Source of the DNA: Bacteroidales bacterium
GTDB taxonomy: Bacteria > Bacteroidota > Bacteroidia > Bacteroidales > JAOZQN01
Assembly (NCBI GenBank): GCA_029938985.1
Contig: JAOZTW010000106.1
Location: forward strand, 1 to 11,024
DNA length: 11,024 bases
Direction: 5' to 3'
Below the pieces are notes generated by a model. It saw only the letters and a list, made by a program, of their open reading frames with translations, made no database searches and was not told the DNA's origin. Below, one piece after another: positions 1-6,353 of this stretch; the stretch's first letter is position 1, and every line of letters begins with the position of its first letter. A program made the translations under genes and the position numbers.

Positions 1-1
1 A

Positions 2-1726
2 ATAATAGAAGACAACGGCTATTTTGTTGATAAAACTATGCTTATAAAAGAGTTTTTTGATAATGGGAATTATACAATGTTAATGCCTCGTCCTAAAAGA
101 TTTGGAAAAACACTAAATCTTTCGATGATTGAACATTTTTTTGATATTCGGAAAAAAGAAAGTGAAAAATTATTTGCCGAGTTTGAAATAGCAAACGAAA
201 AAGATTTTTGTGAAAAATATCAAAATAAATATCCTGTAATAAACATAACGCTAAAAGATATTGATGAAACAAACTGGACAGATTGTTTTGAAAGTTTTAA
301 GGAAATTATTGTAGAATTATATGACAAATTTGATTTTTTATTAAAATCAGACAAATTAAAAGAAAATGACAAAAATACATTTAAAGAAATAATATCAGAA
401 ACGGCATCTTTAATAAAATACAAATCAAGTTTAAAAAATTTAAGTAATTATCTACAAAAACATTTTGACGAAAAAGTAATAATACTTGTAGATGAATATG
501 ATGCCCCCATAATAAGTTCATTTGTAAATACACCTGTACCAATAAAAAAGGAAAAAGGAAAAACTTCATACTATGAGAATGTAATTGGTTTTATGCAGTC
601 ATTTCTTGGTAAAGCATATAAAGGAAATGAAAATAATTTAAAAAAAGGATTACTAACAGGTGTGATGCGTGTTGGTAGAGAAAGTATTTTTTCAAAGTGG
701 AATAATTTTGAAGTTTATGGAATTAACTCACCATATTTTGCAGATAAATTTGGCTTTACGAAAAAAGAAACAGAAAAATTATTGAAATATTTTAATTTAC
801 AAAACAATAAAGAAGAAATTGCAAAATGGTATGACGGATACAAATTTGGTGATATTGAAAATATATACAACCCCTGGTCTATTGTAAGTTATGTGTTAAA
901 TATAAAAAATGGATTTAGAGCTTATTGGGTAAATACGAGTAACGATAGTATGTTAAAAGAACGAATTACCGTTGAAAACATAAAAAATGCTGTTGTGGAT
1001 TTAATAAATAATAAACCGATAATACGAACAATAAAAGAAAATTTTGTATTCCCTGATTTTGAGTTTGATACAGAATTAATCTGGACATTATTATTTAACG
1101 GTGGTTTTATAACACCAATCCAAGAAATTTCGCTTCACAGATATGAATTCAGAATACCAAACTACGAACTCAAATTTGTTTTTACTAACATAATTTCAGA
1201 ATGGATAAGAAAACGATATAAATTTAATCAAGATTTGTTAATAAACACTTCTAATTATTTAATAAACAATAACCTATCTGATTTTGAAACAGGGTTTAAA
1301 CAAATACTTGGCGATACTTTAAGTTATTTTGACATTGCATCAAATAAACAGGGAGAGCAATTTTATCATGTTTATACACTTGGGTTACTTTCCGTTTTAA
1401 GTGATGACTATATAATCAGCTCAAACAGAGAAGGTGGCGAAGGACGATATGATATTGTTTTAATTCCACGCCACAAAGGAGATAATGGAATAATTATTGA
1501 GATAAAACAAATTGAAAATCAGCAAGAAAATGAAGATAAAACAGATTTTATAGACCGAATAAATGCTAAAATAAACGAAGCACTCGAACAAATAGAACGA
1601 AAACAATACTACAAAACTCTAATAGCCCACAGAATAGAGTTAGATAAAATTAAAAATGTTCCAATAGTATTTGCAGGAAAAGAGCCTTATATTTTGGAAT
1701 TGCCAAATGAAAAAAAAGAAAATTAA
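2..1726 (+). CDS. AAA-ATPase_like protein with C-terminal PD-(D/E)XK nuclease domain, 5' partial
   Basis: The reading frame is open to the left edge and, before the first ATG at 38, already encodes the family's N-terminal signature (GYFVDKT), so the true start lies outside the window. Numbering from the ATG at 38 (562 residues): an atypical P-loop, RPKRFGKTLNLS, at about 18-29; a Walker B-like strand, VIILVDEYD, at 147-155; family blocks WYDGYKFG (264-271) and YNPWSI (277-282). The C-terminal nuclease-like core has Asp472 in GRYDIVL and Glu488-Ile-Lys490 in IIIEIK, which is the D...ExK pattern, followed by ALEQI..KQYY. This matches the AAA-ATPase_like plus PDDEXK_9 families, which are expanded in Bacteroidota and whose biological role is not established. 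ATPase and nuclease activity are inferred from motifs only. The stop codon is directly followed by the repeat zone that borders the R-M island. Confidence 0.86.
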   Translation: MIEDNGYFVDKTMLIKEFFDNGNYTMLMPRPKRFGKTLNLSMIEHFFDIRKKESEKLFAEFEIANEKDFCEKYQNKYPVINITLKDIDETNWTDCFESFKEIIVELYDKFDFLLKSDKLKENDKNTFKEIISETASLIKYKSSLKNLSNYLQKHFDEKVIILVDEYDAPIISSFVNTPVPIKKEKGKTSYYENVIGFMQSFLGKAYKGNENNLKKGLLTGVMRVGRESIFSKWNNFEVYGINSPYFADKFGFTKKETEKLLKYFNLQNNKEEIAKWYDGYKFGDIENIYNPWSIVSYVLNIKNGFRAYWVNTSNDSMLKERITVENIKNAVVDLINNKPIIRTIKENFVFPDFEFDTELIWTLLFNGGFITPIQEISLHRYEFRIPNYELKFVFTNIISEWIRKRYKFNQDLLINTSNYLINNNLSDFETGFKQILGDTLSYFDIASNKQGEQFYHVYTLGLLSVLSDDYIISSNREGGEGRYDIVLIPRHKGDNGIIIEIKQIENQQENEDKTDFIDRINAKINEALEQIERKQYYKTLIAHRIELDKIKNVPIVFAGKEPYILELPNEKKEN

Positions 1727-1745
1727 AACGTATAAGCGAGTATAT

Positions 1746-1861
1746 AAGGAATGATACAATTATTCAATGGTGCAATGATACAATTATGTAATTATAAACC
1801 AATAGGTTAAAAAATACAAATGTGTAAAAACTTTTGTATGGGTACTTAGCTGATTACTAAG
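1746..1861 (+). repeat. Outer inverted repeat, left copy
   Basis: This unit matches the reverse complement of 4974-5090 on the far side of the R-M genes. Part A (1746-1786) matches 5050-5090 at 39 of 41 positions. Part B (1812-1849) matches 4986-5023 at 38 of 38. The 25 bases between A and B are only loosely similar. The unit ends in a stem-loop (CTTAG, 7-base loop, CTAAG, 1845-1861); the right copy has the same stem with a different loop sequence. Part A itself contains AATGATACAATTA twice. No ORF and no transposase accompany it, so it may be a dispersed intergenic repeat family or the border of a mobile unit. Confidence 0.85.
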
Positions 1862-1862
1862 A

Positions 1863-1891
1863 AATGATACAATTATTCAATGGTTCAATGA
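1863..1891 (+). repeat. Extra partial copy of outer repeat part A
   Basis: A 29-base stretch matches 1750-1778 at 28 of 29 positions in the same orientation. It lies directly between the outer repeat's terminal stem-loop and the inner hairpin element. It shows that this motif (AATGATACAATTATTCAATG and following bases) occurs at least three times in the window, counting the reverse-strand copy at 5050-5090. Confidence 0.75.
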
Positions 1892-1894
1892 ATA

Positions 1895-2032
1895 CCTCTG
1901 CTGGTGCGAGCTTGTAGCTCGTATCCAACCTACTATAGCAGTGCAAAAAAATAATGCAGAATATGAAGCTGTAATTTATATTGACTTATTATAATGGGTT
2001 GGATACGAGATATAAATTCGCACTAGCTGAGG
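1895..2032 (+). repeat. Inner hairpin element, left copy (MITE-like or structured repeat)
   Basis: This is a long imperfect palindrome. The left arm begins CCTCTGCTGGTGCGAG and runs to CTCGTATCCAACC; the right arm runs from GGTTGGATACGAG to TTCGCACTAGCTGAGG. About 60 bases of AT-rich, non-palindromic sequence separate the arms. A copy in the same orientation, about 87-90% identical by eye, lies at 4764-4878 on the other side of the R-M genes. The right end runs into GGGC followed by a T tract (2031-2041), so as RNA it could also stop transcription from the upstream gene. No coding capacity was recognised. Confidence 0.82.
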
Positions 2033-2083
2033 GCTTTTTTTTGTGTTTTAGTGAAAAATATTTTTTTAATAAAAAATTATTGC

Positions 2084-2091
2084 GAACTTTG
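2084..2091 (+). promoter_or_regulatory. Candidate -7 box of the restriction endonuclease gene
   Basis: GAACTTTG matches the Bacteroidota -7 consensus TAnnTTTG at all but the first base, and it is followed by CAAC as in many promoters of this phylum. No good TTTG -33 element is visible about 19-20 bases upstream; that stretch is A/T only. Transcription would start near 2098 and leave an untranslated leader of about 100 nt before the ATG at 2196. Confidence 0.35.
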
Positions 2092-2195
2092 CAACTTGTA
2101 CGATACGAAATAAGTGTAGGTAGATGCAACTAAAAGACCGTAACATAGTTGGGAAATGAAAATAACAATTATTTTTGGGAAAACAATAAATTAAT

Positions 2196-2879
2196 ATGCA
2201 AAAACAAAAAGTAACAGCTAAAGAAATTTATGACTTGTTAGTCTATGAATTTAAAATAAAAGAACAGGTTGGAAGCGTAGAAATCATACTTGGAGGAGTT
2301 TCCGCTAAATACAACGGCAAAGATGCAATTGGCGATTTATTACAAGAATGGCTTGGGGAGTGGTTGAAAGAAAACAATTATTATTTTAGGCAACGACAAA
2401 ACACTCAAGAGTTTCCTGATTTTTTACTATCAGAAGAAGAAAATACAGATTTTTTAGAATTAAAGACTTTCAACGCAAATGCAAGCCCTGCTTTTGACAT
2501 TGCTAATTTTGATAATTATTGTGCTTCTTTGTTGAAAATTCCAGAGCGGATTGAAGCTGATTATATGATTTTGAGTTACAAAATGGAAAATTCAAAATTA
2601 TCAATTGATAATATCTGGCTGAAAAAAGTGTGGGAAATGTCAAGCCCGTCAGGACAAAATCCAATAAAATTACAAGTAAAACGAAATCAGATTTATAATT
2701 TACGTCCTTGTACATGGTACTCAACTCGTATAAAGTATTTTCCTTTCGACAACAAAATGGACTTTCTTTCTGCAATATACGATACATTGGAATTATACCC
2801 CCAATGTGATAAATACAAAGACGATTGGATGAGTAAAGTAAAAACAAAATATTTTGAAAACACTGGGATTAGGCTGTAA
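2196..2879 (+). CDS. Type II restriction endonuclease, NgoBV-like
   Basis: A 227-residue protein that resembles, from memory, the NgoBV restriction endonuclease family, whose founding member recognises GGNNCC. The catalytic core of the PD-(D/E)XK type is visible: Pro74-Asp75 in EFPDFLL and Glu88-Leu-Lys90 in FLELKTF. An amphipathic helix before it (LLQEWLGEWL, 48-57) supplies the conserved acidic residue. Further family-like blocks are SPAFDIANFDNYC (about 97-109), IWLKKVWEM and YNLRPCTWYS. There is no signal peptide or membrane segment, so it acts in the cytoplasm, cutting unmethylated DNA. The gene converges on a C5-cytosine methyltransferase gene, with 26 bases between the stop codons, which strongly supports an R-M role. 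The ATG at 2196 has no clear ribosome-binding site, as is usual here. The specificity is inferred; the nuclease call is firmer than the GGNNCC call. Confidence 0.75.
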   Translation: MQKQKVTAKEIYDLLVYEFKIKEQVGSVEIILGGVSAKYNGKDAIGDLLQEWLGEWLKENNYYFRQRQNTQEFPDFLLSEEENTDFLELKTFNANASPAFDIANFDNYCASLLKIPERIEADYMILSYKMENSKLSIDNIWLKKVWEMSSPSGQNPIKLQVKRNQIYNLRPCTWYSTRIKYFPFDNKMDFLSAIYDTLELYPQCDKYKDDWMSKVKTKYFENTGIRL

Positions 2880-2905
2880 CCCATGCAGTTTCAAGTACTA
2901 CTGGT

Positions 2906-4237
2906 TTATCTTTTTTGCTCTGTAATATTAATTAATCTGTCTGATATTGCTTTAATAACAGTAACGGCAACAGTATTCCCAAGTAAATCAAAGGCTAATG
3001 CTTTTTTAACAGGTATTACAAAAATTTCAGGATAACCGAAAAGACGTAAACCTTCTCGAATAGTTAATCTACGAAGCCCACTCCCATCAGGTACAGCAAT
3101 TTTTATCATATCTGTCGCAACTAATGTTGGAGCTATATCATTAGGGTCTAATATTTTATTAATTTCAAAACTAAGTTTTCCTGTTACAATATTATAACCT
3201 TTAGCTTTCGTTTTATCATATTTTCTTGAAGTAATAATTCCATTCTCTGTTTCTTCTTTGATTAATTTTTTGGGGTGTTCAAATCGTAAATATCCTTTTT
3301 CTACTAAATCATCTAAAAGTTCCTCGGTATCAAAACTGTTTAATAGATTTCCTGATGGAAAAAATGTTTCTATTTGTTTAAAAGTCAATGGCATTCCATC
3401 CATCCAATCAATACCAATTTGAGGAGCCCAATGTTTTTTTCGTCTCTCTTTAAATAGTCTATTTAAAAGCTGAATTTGAATATCCGAACACTTACCTTTA
3501 ATACCAATATCCCAACTATGAATATTATTTTTACCGCCTCTTTTATCCTTTATAGATTTGCCGTATAATTGTTCAATAGAAAAATGAGATAATAGCTTTT
3601 TACTAAAATCAGTATTTAATGTTGACTTTCCTTTTTCTAAAATATTGTTTAAGACCTTTCTATTAGAAGTAAAGTTATCTAATGATACATTTTTAGATTT
3701 TGTCCCAACAATAAATACACGTTTTCTTGATTGAGGTAAACCAAAATCAACACTATCAAGTACTTTCCAAGTTACGTCATAACCTAAAACTTGATTTAGA
3801 ATATGTAAAATTGTTTTTAATGTTCGTCCTATTTTATCTTTTTTATTTTCTAAATCATGTTTAACAAGACCTTCAACATTCTCAAGAATAAACCCTTTAG
3901 GTTTGTGATATTTCAATATTCTTTCTATTTCAAAAAACAATGTTCCTCTGGTGTCAGCAAAACCGTTTCGTTTCCCACCCGAACTAAATGGTTGACAAGG
4001 AAATCCTCCTAATAAGTAGTCAAATTCAGGAATATCTTCATTTTTCACTTTAAATATATCACCTACAAAATTTTCATGATAATAATTTGCTTTAAGTGTC
4101 TCAATTGCATGATTTTTAATTTCAGAAGTTAAAACACATTCTGTTTTAAATCCTTTTTCATTACATGCTTGTTCAAAACCAAGACGTATTCCACCAAGTC
4201 CTGCAAATAAGTCGATAAATTTTATTTTATTTGTCAT
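2906..4237 (-). CDS. DNA (cytosine-5-)-methyltransferase of a type II R-M system
   Basis: Transfers a methyl group from S-adenosylmethionine to C5 of cytosine and so protects host DNA from the neighbouring endonuclease. All key C5-methyltransferase motifs are present (443-residue numbering from the ATG at 4237): motif I DLFAGLGGIRLGFEQA near residue 9; motif IV GGFPCQPFS with catalytic Cys81; motif VI ENV at 119-121; motif VIII QSRKRVFIVG at 169-178; motif X LLGNTVAVTV near the C-terminus. The region between VIII and IX (about 180-370), including ERRKKHWAPQIGIDWMDGMP, is the expected target-recognition domain. An ATG at 4261 would add eight residues, but the ATG at 4237 puts motif I at the usual distance from the N-terminus and overlaps the DUF6471 gene by only 11 bases, suggesting translational coupling. 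It appears intact and active. Confidence 0.97.
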   Translation of the reverse strand: MTNKIKFIDLFAGLGGIRLGFEQACNEKGFKTECVLTSEIKNHAIETLKANYYHENFVGDIFKVKNEDIPEFDYLLGGFPCQPFSSGGKRNGFADTRGTLFFEIERILKYHKPKGFILENVEGLVKHDLENKKDKIGRTLKTILHILNQVLGYDVTWKVLDSVDFGLPQSRKRVFIVGTKSKNVSLDNFTSNRKVLNNILEKGKSTLNTDFSKKLLSHFSIEQLYGKSIKDKRGGKNNIHSWDIGIKGKCSDIQIQLLNRLFKERRKKHWAPQIGIDWMDGMPLTFKQIETFFPSGNLLNSFDTEELLDDLVEKGYLRFEHPKKLIKEETENGIITSRKYDKTKAKGYNIVTGKLSFEINKILDPNDIAPTLVATDMIKIAVPDGSGLRRLTIREGLRLFGYPEIFVIPVKKALAFDLLGNTVAVTVIKAISDRLINITEQKR

Positions 4238-4523
4238 TTTTTGAAGTTTTGTATTTAACATTGGGTGCTACTGTTTTATTAATTTCTTCTGAAATGTTTA
4301 TGATAATTCCATACATTTCTATTTTGGAACAACCTATAACATATAGGCATTGCATAAAAAATGCAGCACTAAATGTTCCTCTACTAATTTTACTATCGAC
4401 AGAAGATTTTGTCTCTTTATACCCATTATCATTTAGTAACCGAACTAAACCTTCTGTTGATAAGCCTCGTTTAACTAATTCTGATTTAATTATGCGTTTT
4501 ACTATAGTGTTCCAATCATACAT
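4227..4523 (-). CDS. DUF6471-family small protein, candidate R-M regulator
   Basis: A 98-residue protein whose first 70 residues match the DUF6471 pattern as I remember it: LVKRGLSTEGLVRLLNDNGY (about 16-35), then an SVDSKISRGTFSAAFFMQCL block. The helical spacing (short helix, turn, helix, KISRG, helix) resembles an XRE-like DNA-binding fold, but no function is established for the family. The last 28 residues are polar and lysine-rich. The 3' end overlaps the methyltransferase ATG by 11 bases, so the two are almost certainly one transcript, with this gene first. Its promoter carries a cluster of palindromes (4543-4580), as expected for an autoregulated controller. The controller role is inference from position and size; a structural or accessory role in the R-M system is also possible. 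Confidence 0.75.
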   Translation of the reverse strand: MYDWNTIVKRIIKSELVKRGLSTEGLVRLLNDNGYKETKSSVDSKISRGTFSAAFFMQCLYVIGCSKIEMYGIIINISEEINKTVAPNVKYKTSKNDK

Positions 4524-4542
4524 TATTTTTGTTTTGATTATT

Positions 4543-4580
4543 TTTGCAAATATGAGAATTTATTTGCATATTTGCAAATA
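4543..4580 (-). promoter_or_regulatory. Promoter with overlapping TTTGCA palindromes upstream of the DUF6471-methyltransferase operon
   Basis: On the minus strand, TTTG (4578-4575), 20 bases, then CATATTTG (4554-4547) fits the Bacteroidota promoter layout TTTG-N19/20-TAnnTTTG with one mismatch. Transcription would start near 4540, about 17 bases before the ATG. The same 38 bases hold an 11-base inverted repeat, TTTGCAAATAT (4543-4553) and ATATTTGCAAA (4568-4578). They also hold a perfect 12-base palindrome, TATTTGCAAATA (4569-4580), and a third, imperfect TATTTGCATA (4561-4570). Sites placed on both the -33 and -7 elements look like an operator that would block the polymerase when bound. Confidence 0.55.
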
Positions 4581-4581
4581 A

Positions 4582-4763
4582 AAAGATAAAATTTTTTAAG
4601 TACCGTACAGTAGCTTGTTTGAATAGCCAGACATTCAGACTGTTGTGTTAATTGTGTTTTTTCCACTTCACAGCACAAGCCACCGTCAAGCAGTATTCTA
4701 TAAACAAATGAACACATTGCAGAGCATACGAGATGATCCCCTATTTTTGTTTCCCACAACTGC
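4582..4763. other. Gene-free stretch with raised GC content
   Basis: No gene is recognised here. By my count the segment 4611-4740 is about 40% G+C, clearly higher than the surrounding sequence. The only open frame through it (minus strand, 73 codons) gives a Cys-rich peptide with no family resemblance and runs into the DUF6471 promoter region, so I do not call it. The composition suggests sequence of other origin, such as a decayed gene fragment or a structured repeat, between the R-M operon promoter and the right-hand hairpin element. Confidence 0.4.
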
Positions 4764-4878
4764 TGCGAGCTTGTAGCTCGTATCCAACCCCGTATAGCTG
4801 TACAAAAAATAATGCAGAATAATCTGTAATATATATTGACTTATTATAATGGGTTGGATACGAGCTATAAATTCGCAC
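4764..4878 (+). repeat. Inner hairpin element, right copy
   Basis: Same-orientation copy of 1895-2032, shorter by a few bases in the middle. The arms pair better than in the left copy: TAGCTCGTATCCAACCC pairs perfectly over 17 bases with GGGTTGGATACGAGCTA. The stem continues outward with two G-T wobbles and one mismatch to TGCGAG/TTCGCA. The conserved centre (AATGCAGAAT, then TATTGACTTATTATAATGGG) shows that the two copies are in direct orientation. The element borders the R-M genes on the right, so recombination between the two copies would delete the whole R-M unit. Confidence 0.82.
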
Positions 4879-4911
4879 TATCAAGGGGCAAATGTGCAAA
4901 GTTGAAATATT

Positions 4912-5107
4912 GGCTACCCATTTTAAATTATAAATAAGAGTTCCGAGGTTTTTGAGGCATCGAAACTCGGACACTTAGAGACGTTCTAAGTACCCATACA
5001 AAAGTTTTTACACATTTGTATTTCTTTAATGAACTGGTATATAGTCATTTAATTGTATCATTGAACCTTTGAATAATTGTATCATTCCTTACTTTACGTG
5101 GGTAGCC
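4912..5107 (-). repeat. Outer inverted repeat, right copy, within a 196-bp unit with 9-bp inverted ends
   Basis: Bases 4974-5090 are the reverse complement of the left repeat (1746-1861), including a 38-base perfect match at 4986-5023 and 39 of 41 at 5050-5090. A larger unit may be defined by perfect 9-base inverted ends, GGCTACCCA (4912-4920) and TGGGTAGCC (5099-5107). Inside are two stem-loops: TCCGAG-GTTT paired with AAACTCGGA (4942-4971) and CTTAGA/TCTAAG (4974-4990). There is no coding capacity. It sits between the hairpin element and the 3' end of the acyltransferase gene and could also end that gene's transcript. Confidence 0.75.
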
Positions 5108-5141
5108 TAATTTTATTAAAGTGTAAACCAATTCTTAATTC

Positions 5142-6332
5142 CTAATTGTCACTTATGTTCTTACGTCTCTTTTTTCTTATTTCAGACAATCCTTTATATA
5201 AAATTGGTATCCAACCTAATACAGGGATAAAAAAAGCAATTGTTAACGGTCTTTTAATAAACACTGATAGTAAACTAAAAATATTAAAATTGTATTTAGA
5301 AACATCATCGTATTTATACTTATTATACTGCCAATCAAAACTATGAGTATTTAGCACCCAGAAAGGATAAAAATACCTATGAAATTTCTTTAAATTTTTT
5401 AAATTTAATTTAATTTTTTCGCCCCATTTATACGGATTTTTCCCATGTTTATTTACCGCTTCTGTAAGCTGTTTTTGCATTATTGCTTGAACTTTCTTTG
5501 AAATTTTTTTAAATTCGCCATGCGAAATATCCACATAAGGTTTGTCAATCATTTCATACGGTTTTATTCGTTCTCCCATAACAAAAGTAATTTTGGCAGG
5601 AAAAGCAAAATAAAAAAACCATGGTTGAAATACTGCAAGTAAAGTAGTAAAACCAACTGGTAAAAAAGGAATTCCAATTTTATTTATAAAATTATTTAGT
5701 TTTTTCCACCTCACGGAATAAGGATTGTTATATTCAGCATTTACAGTAGAAAAACTAATTATATCTGTTTGATGTTTAATACAAATACGAATTAATGAGG
5801 TTTTAATTTGTTGAATTTGATATTTATTATCAAATCCTTTAGCTACCCCAGCCACACCTTCGGGGTAGAGTAAAATATTTTGATCTTTAAAACGCATTAC
5901 GGTGTCAAAATTTTTGTAATTAGCATCTATACAACCCGCTCTTTTCCATAAATTTGTTACCAAATATGGATTCATATACGGATATTCTAAAAGCATGGGT
6001 GCAGAAAGTGAGCGTAAAATATTTTTACCAAAACCAAATCGTTTACAAAATCCTTGATTAAACATTATTGCGTCCCAAGGAAATGCCATTCCTGAATGAT
6101 TAGTCGCAAATATAATTGGAACATCGGGATTGTTACGTTCAGGAAGTTTATCAAAACCAATAAAAAGAGAACGAAACCAGTATTTTGCTATCGGTTCAGT
6201 ATAATGAACCAAACCCTCAACATATTTTGGATCATAATATTCATGATATATTTTTTTATTCTCTTCAATTTCTTCTTCTGGAAAATCAAATCGAGTAAGT
6301 CTTTTTTTCCTATCTGAGTGCAAATTTTTCAT
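5142..6332 (-). CDS. PlsC-type (1-acylglycerol-3-phosphate O-acyltransferase-like) acyltransferase
   Basis: A 396-residue member of the phospholipid/glycerol acyltransferase family, which moves fatty acyl groups onto lysophospholipid or a similar acceptor at the inner face of the cytoplasmic membrane. The catalytic His79 sits in NHSGMAFPWD, with Asp87 eight residues later. This is HX7D rather than the classical HX4D, a spacing I recall from a divergent branch of the family. The acceptor-binding motif YPEG is at 156-159, followed by GVAKGF. Hydrophobic stretches at about 223-244 and 362-382, plus a basic tail (IRKKRRKN), suggest membrane association. An upstream TTG would give 404 residues, but it lies inside the -7 promoter box, so the ATG at 6332 is chosen. 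The exact acceptor is unknown. The stop codon lies in AATTAGGAATTAAGAATT, a sequence shared in part with the end of the LemA gene. Confidence 0.88.
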   Translation of the reverse strand: MKNLHSDRKKRLTRFDFPEEEIEENKKIYHEYYDPKYVEGLVHYTEPIAKYWFRSLFIGFDKLPERNNPDVPIIFATNHSGMAFPWDAIMFNQGFCKRFGFGKNILRSLSAPMLLEYPYMNPYLVTNLWKRAGCIDANYKNFDTVMRFKDQNILLYPEGVAGVAKGFDNKYQIQQIKTSLIRICIKHQTDIISFSTVNAEYNNPYSVRWKKLNNFINKIGIPFLPVGFTTLLAVFQPWFFYFAFPAKITFVMGERIKPYEMIDKPYVDISHGEFKKISKKVQAIMQKQLTEAVNKHGKNPYKWGEKIKLNLKNLKKFHRYFYPFWVLNTHSFDWQYNKYKYDDVSKYNFNIFSLLSVFIKRPLTIAFFIPVLGWIPILYKGLSEIRKKRRKNISDN

Positions 6333-6353
6333 TTTTTTTTGTTTTATATTTTG

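Noticed and set aside
1727..2195. CRISPR array or tandem repeat array
   Set aside because: Repeated units are present but irregularly spaced, of different kinds and without spacers; no cas genes.
4238..4261. Upstream ATG for the methyltransferase
   Set aside because: It increases the overlap with the DUF6471 gene to 35 bases and adds residues that C5-methyltransferases usually lack before motif I.
4231..4581. Plus-strand open frame of 116 codons opposite the DUF6471 gene
   Set aside because: It lies wholly antisense to a better-supported gene, and its start overlaps the methyltransferase end of the operon.
4538..4759. Minus-strand open frame of 73 codons (Cys-rich) upstream of the DUF6471 gene
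   Set aside because: It has no family resemblance, overlaps the R-M operon promoter and starts beside a repeat; more likely a chance frame in the GC-richer stretch.
4741..4974. Minus-strand open frame of 77 codons across the right hairpin element
   Set aside because: It is a translation of the palindromic repeat and gives no protein-like pattern.
1728..5107. Transposon with target-site duplication
   Set aside because: No transposase or integrase is encoded, and no convincing short direct duplication flanks the outer repeats; only ACGTA-like bases occur near both ends.
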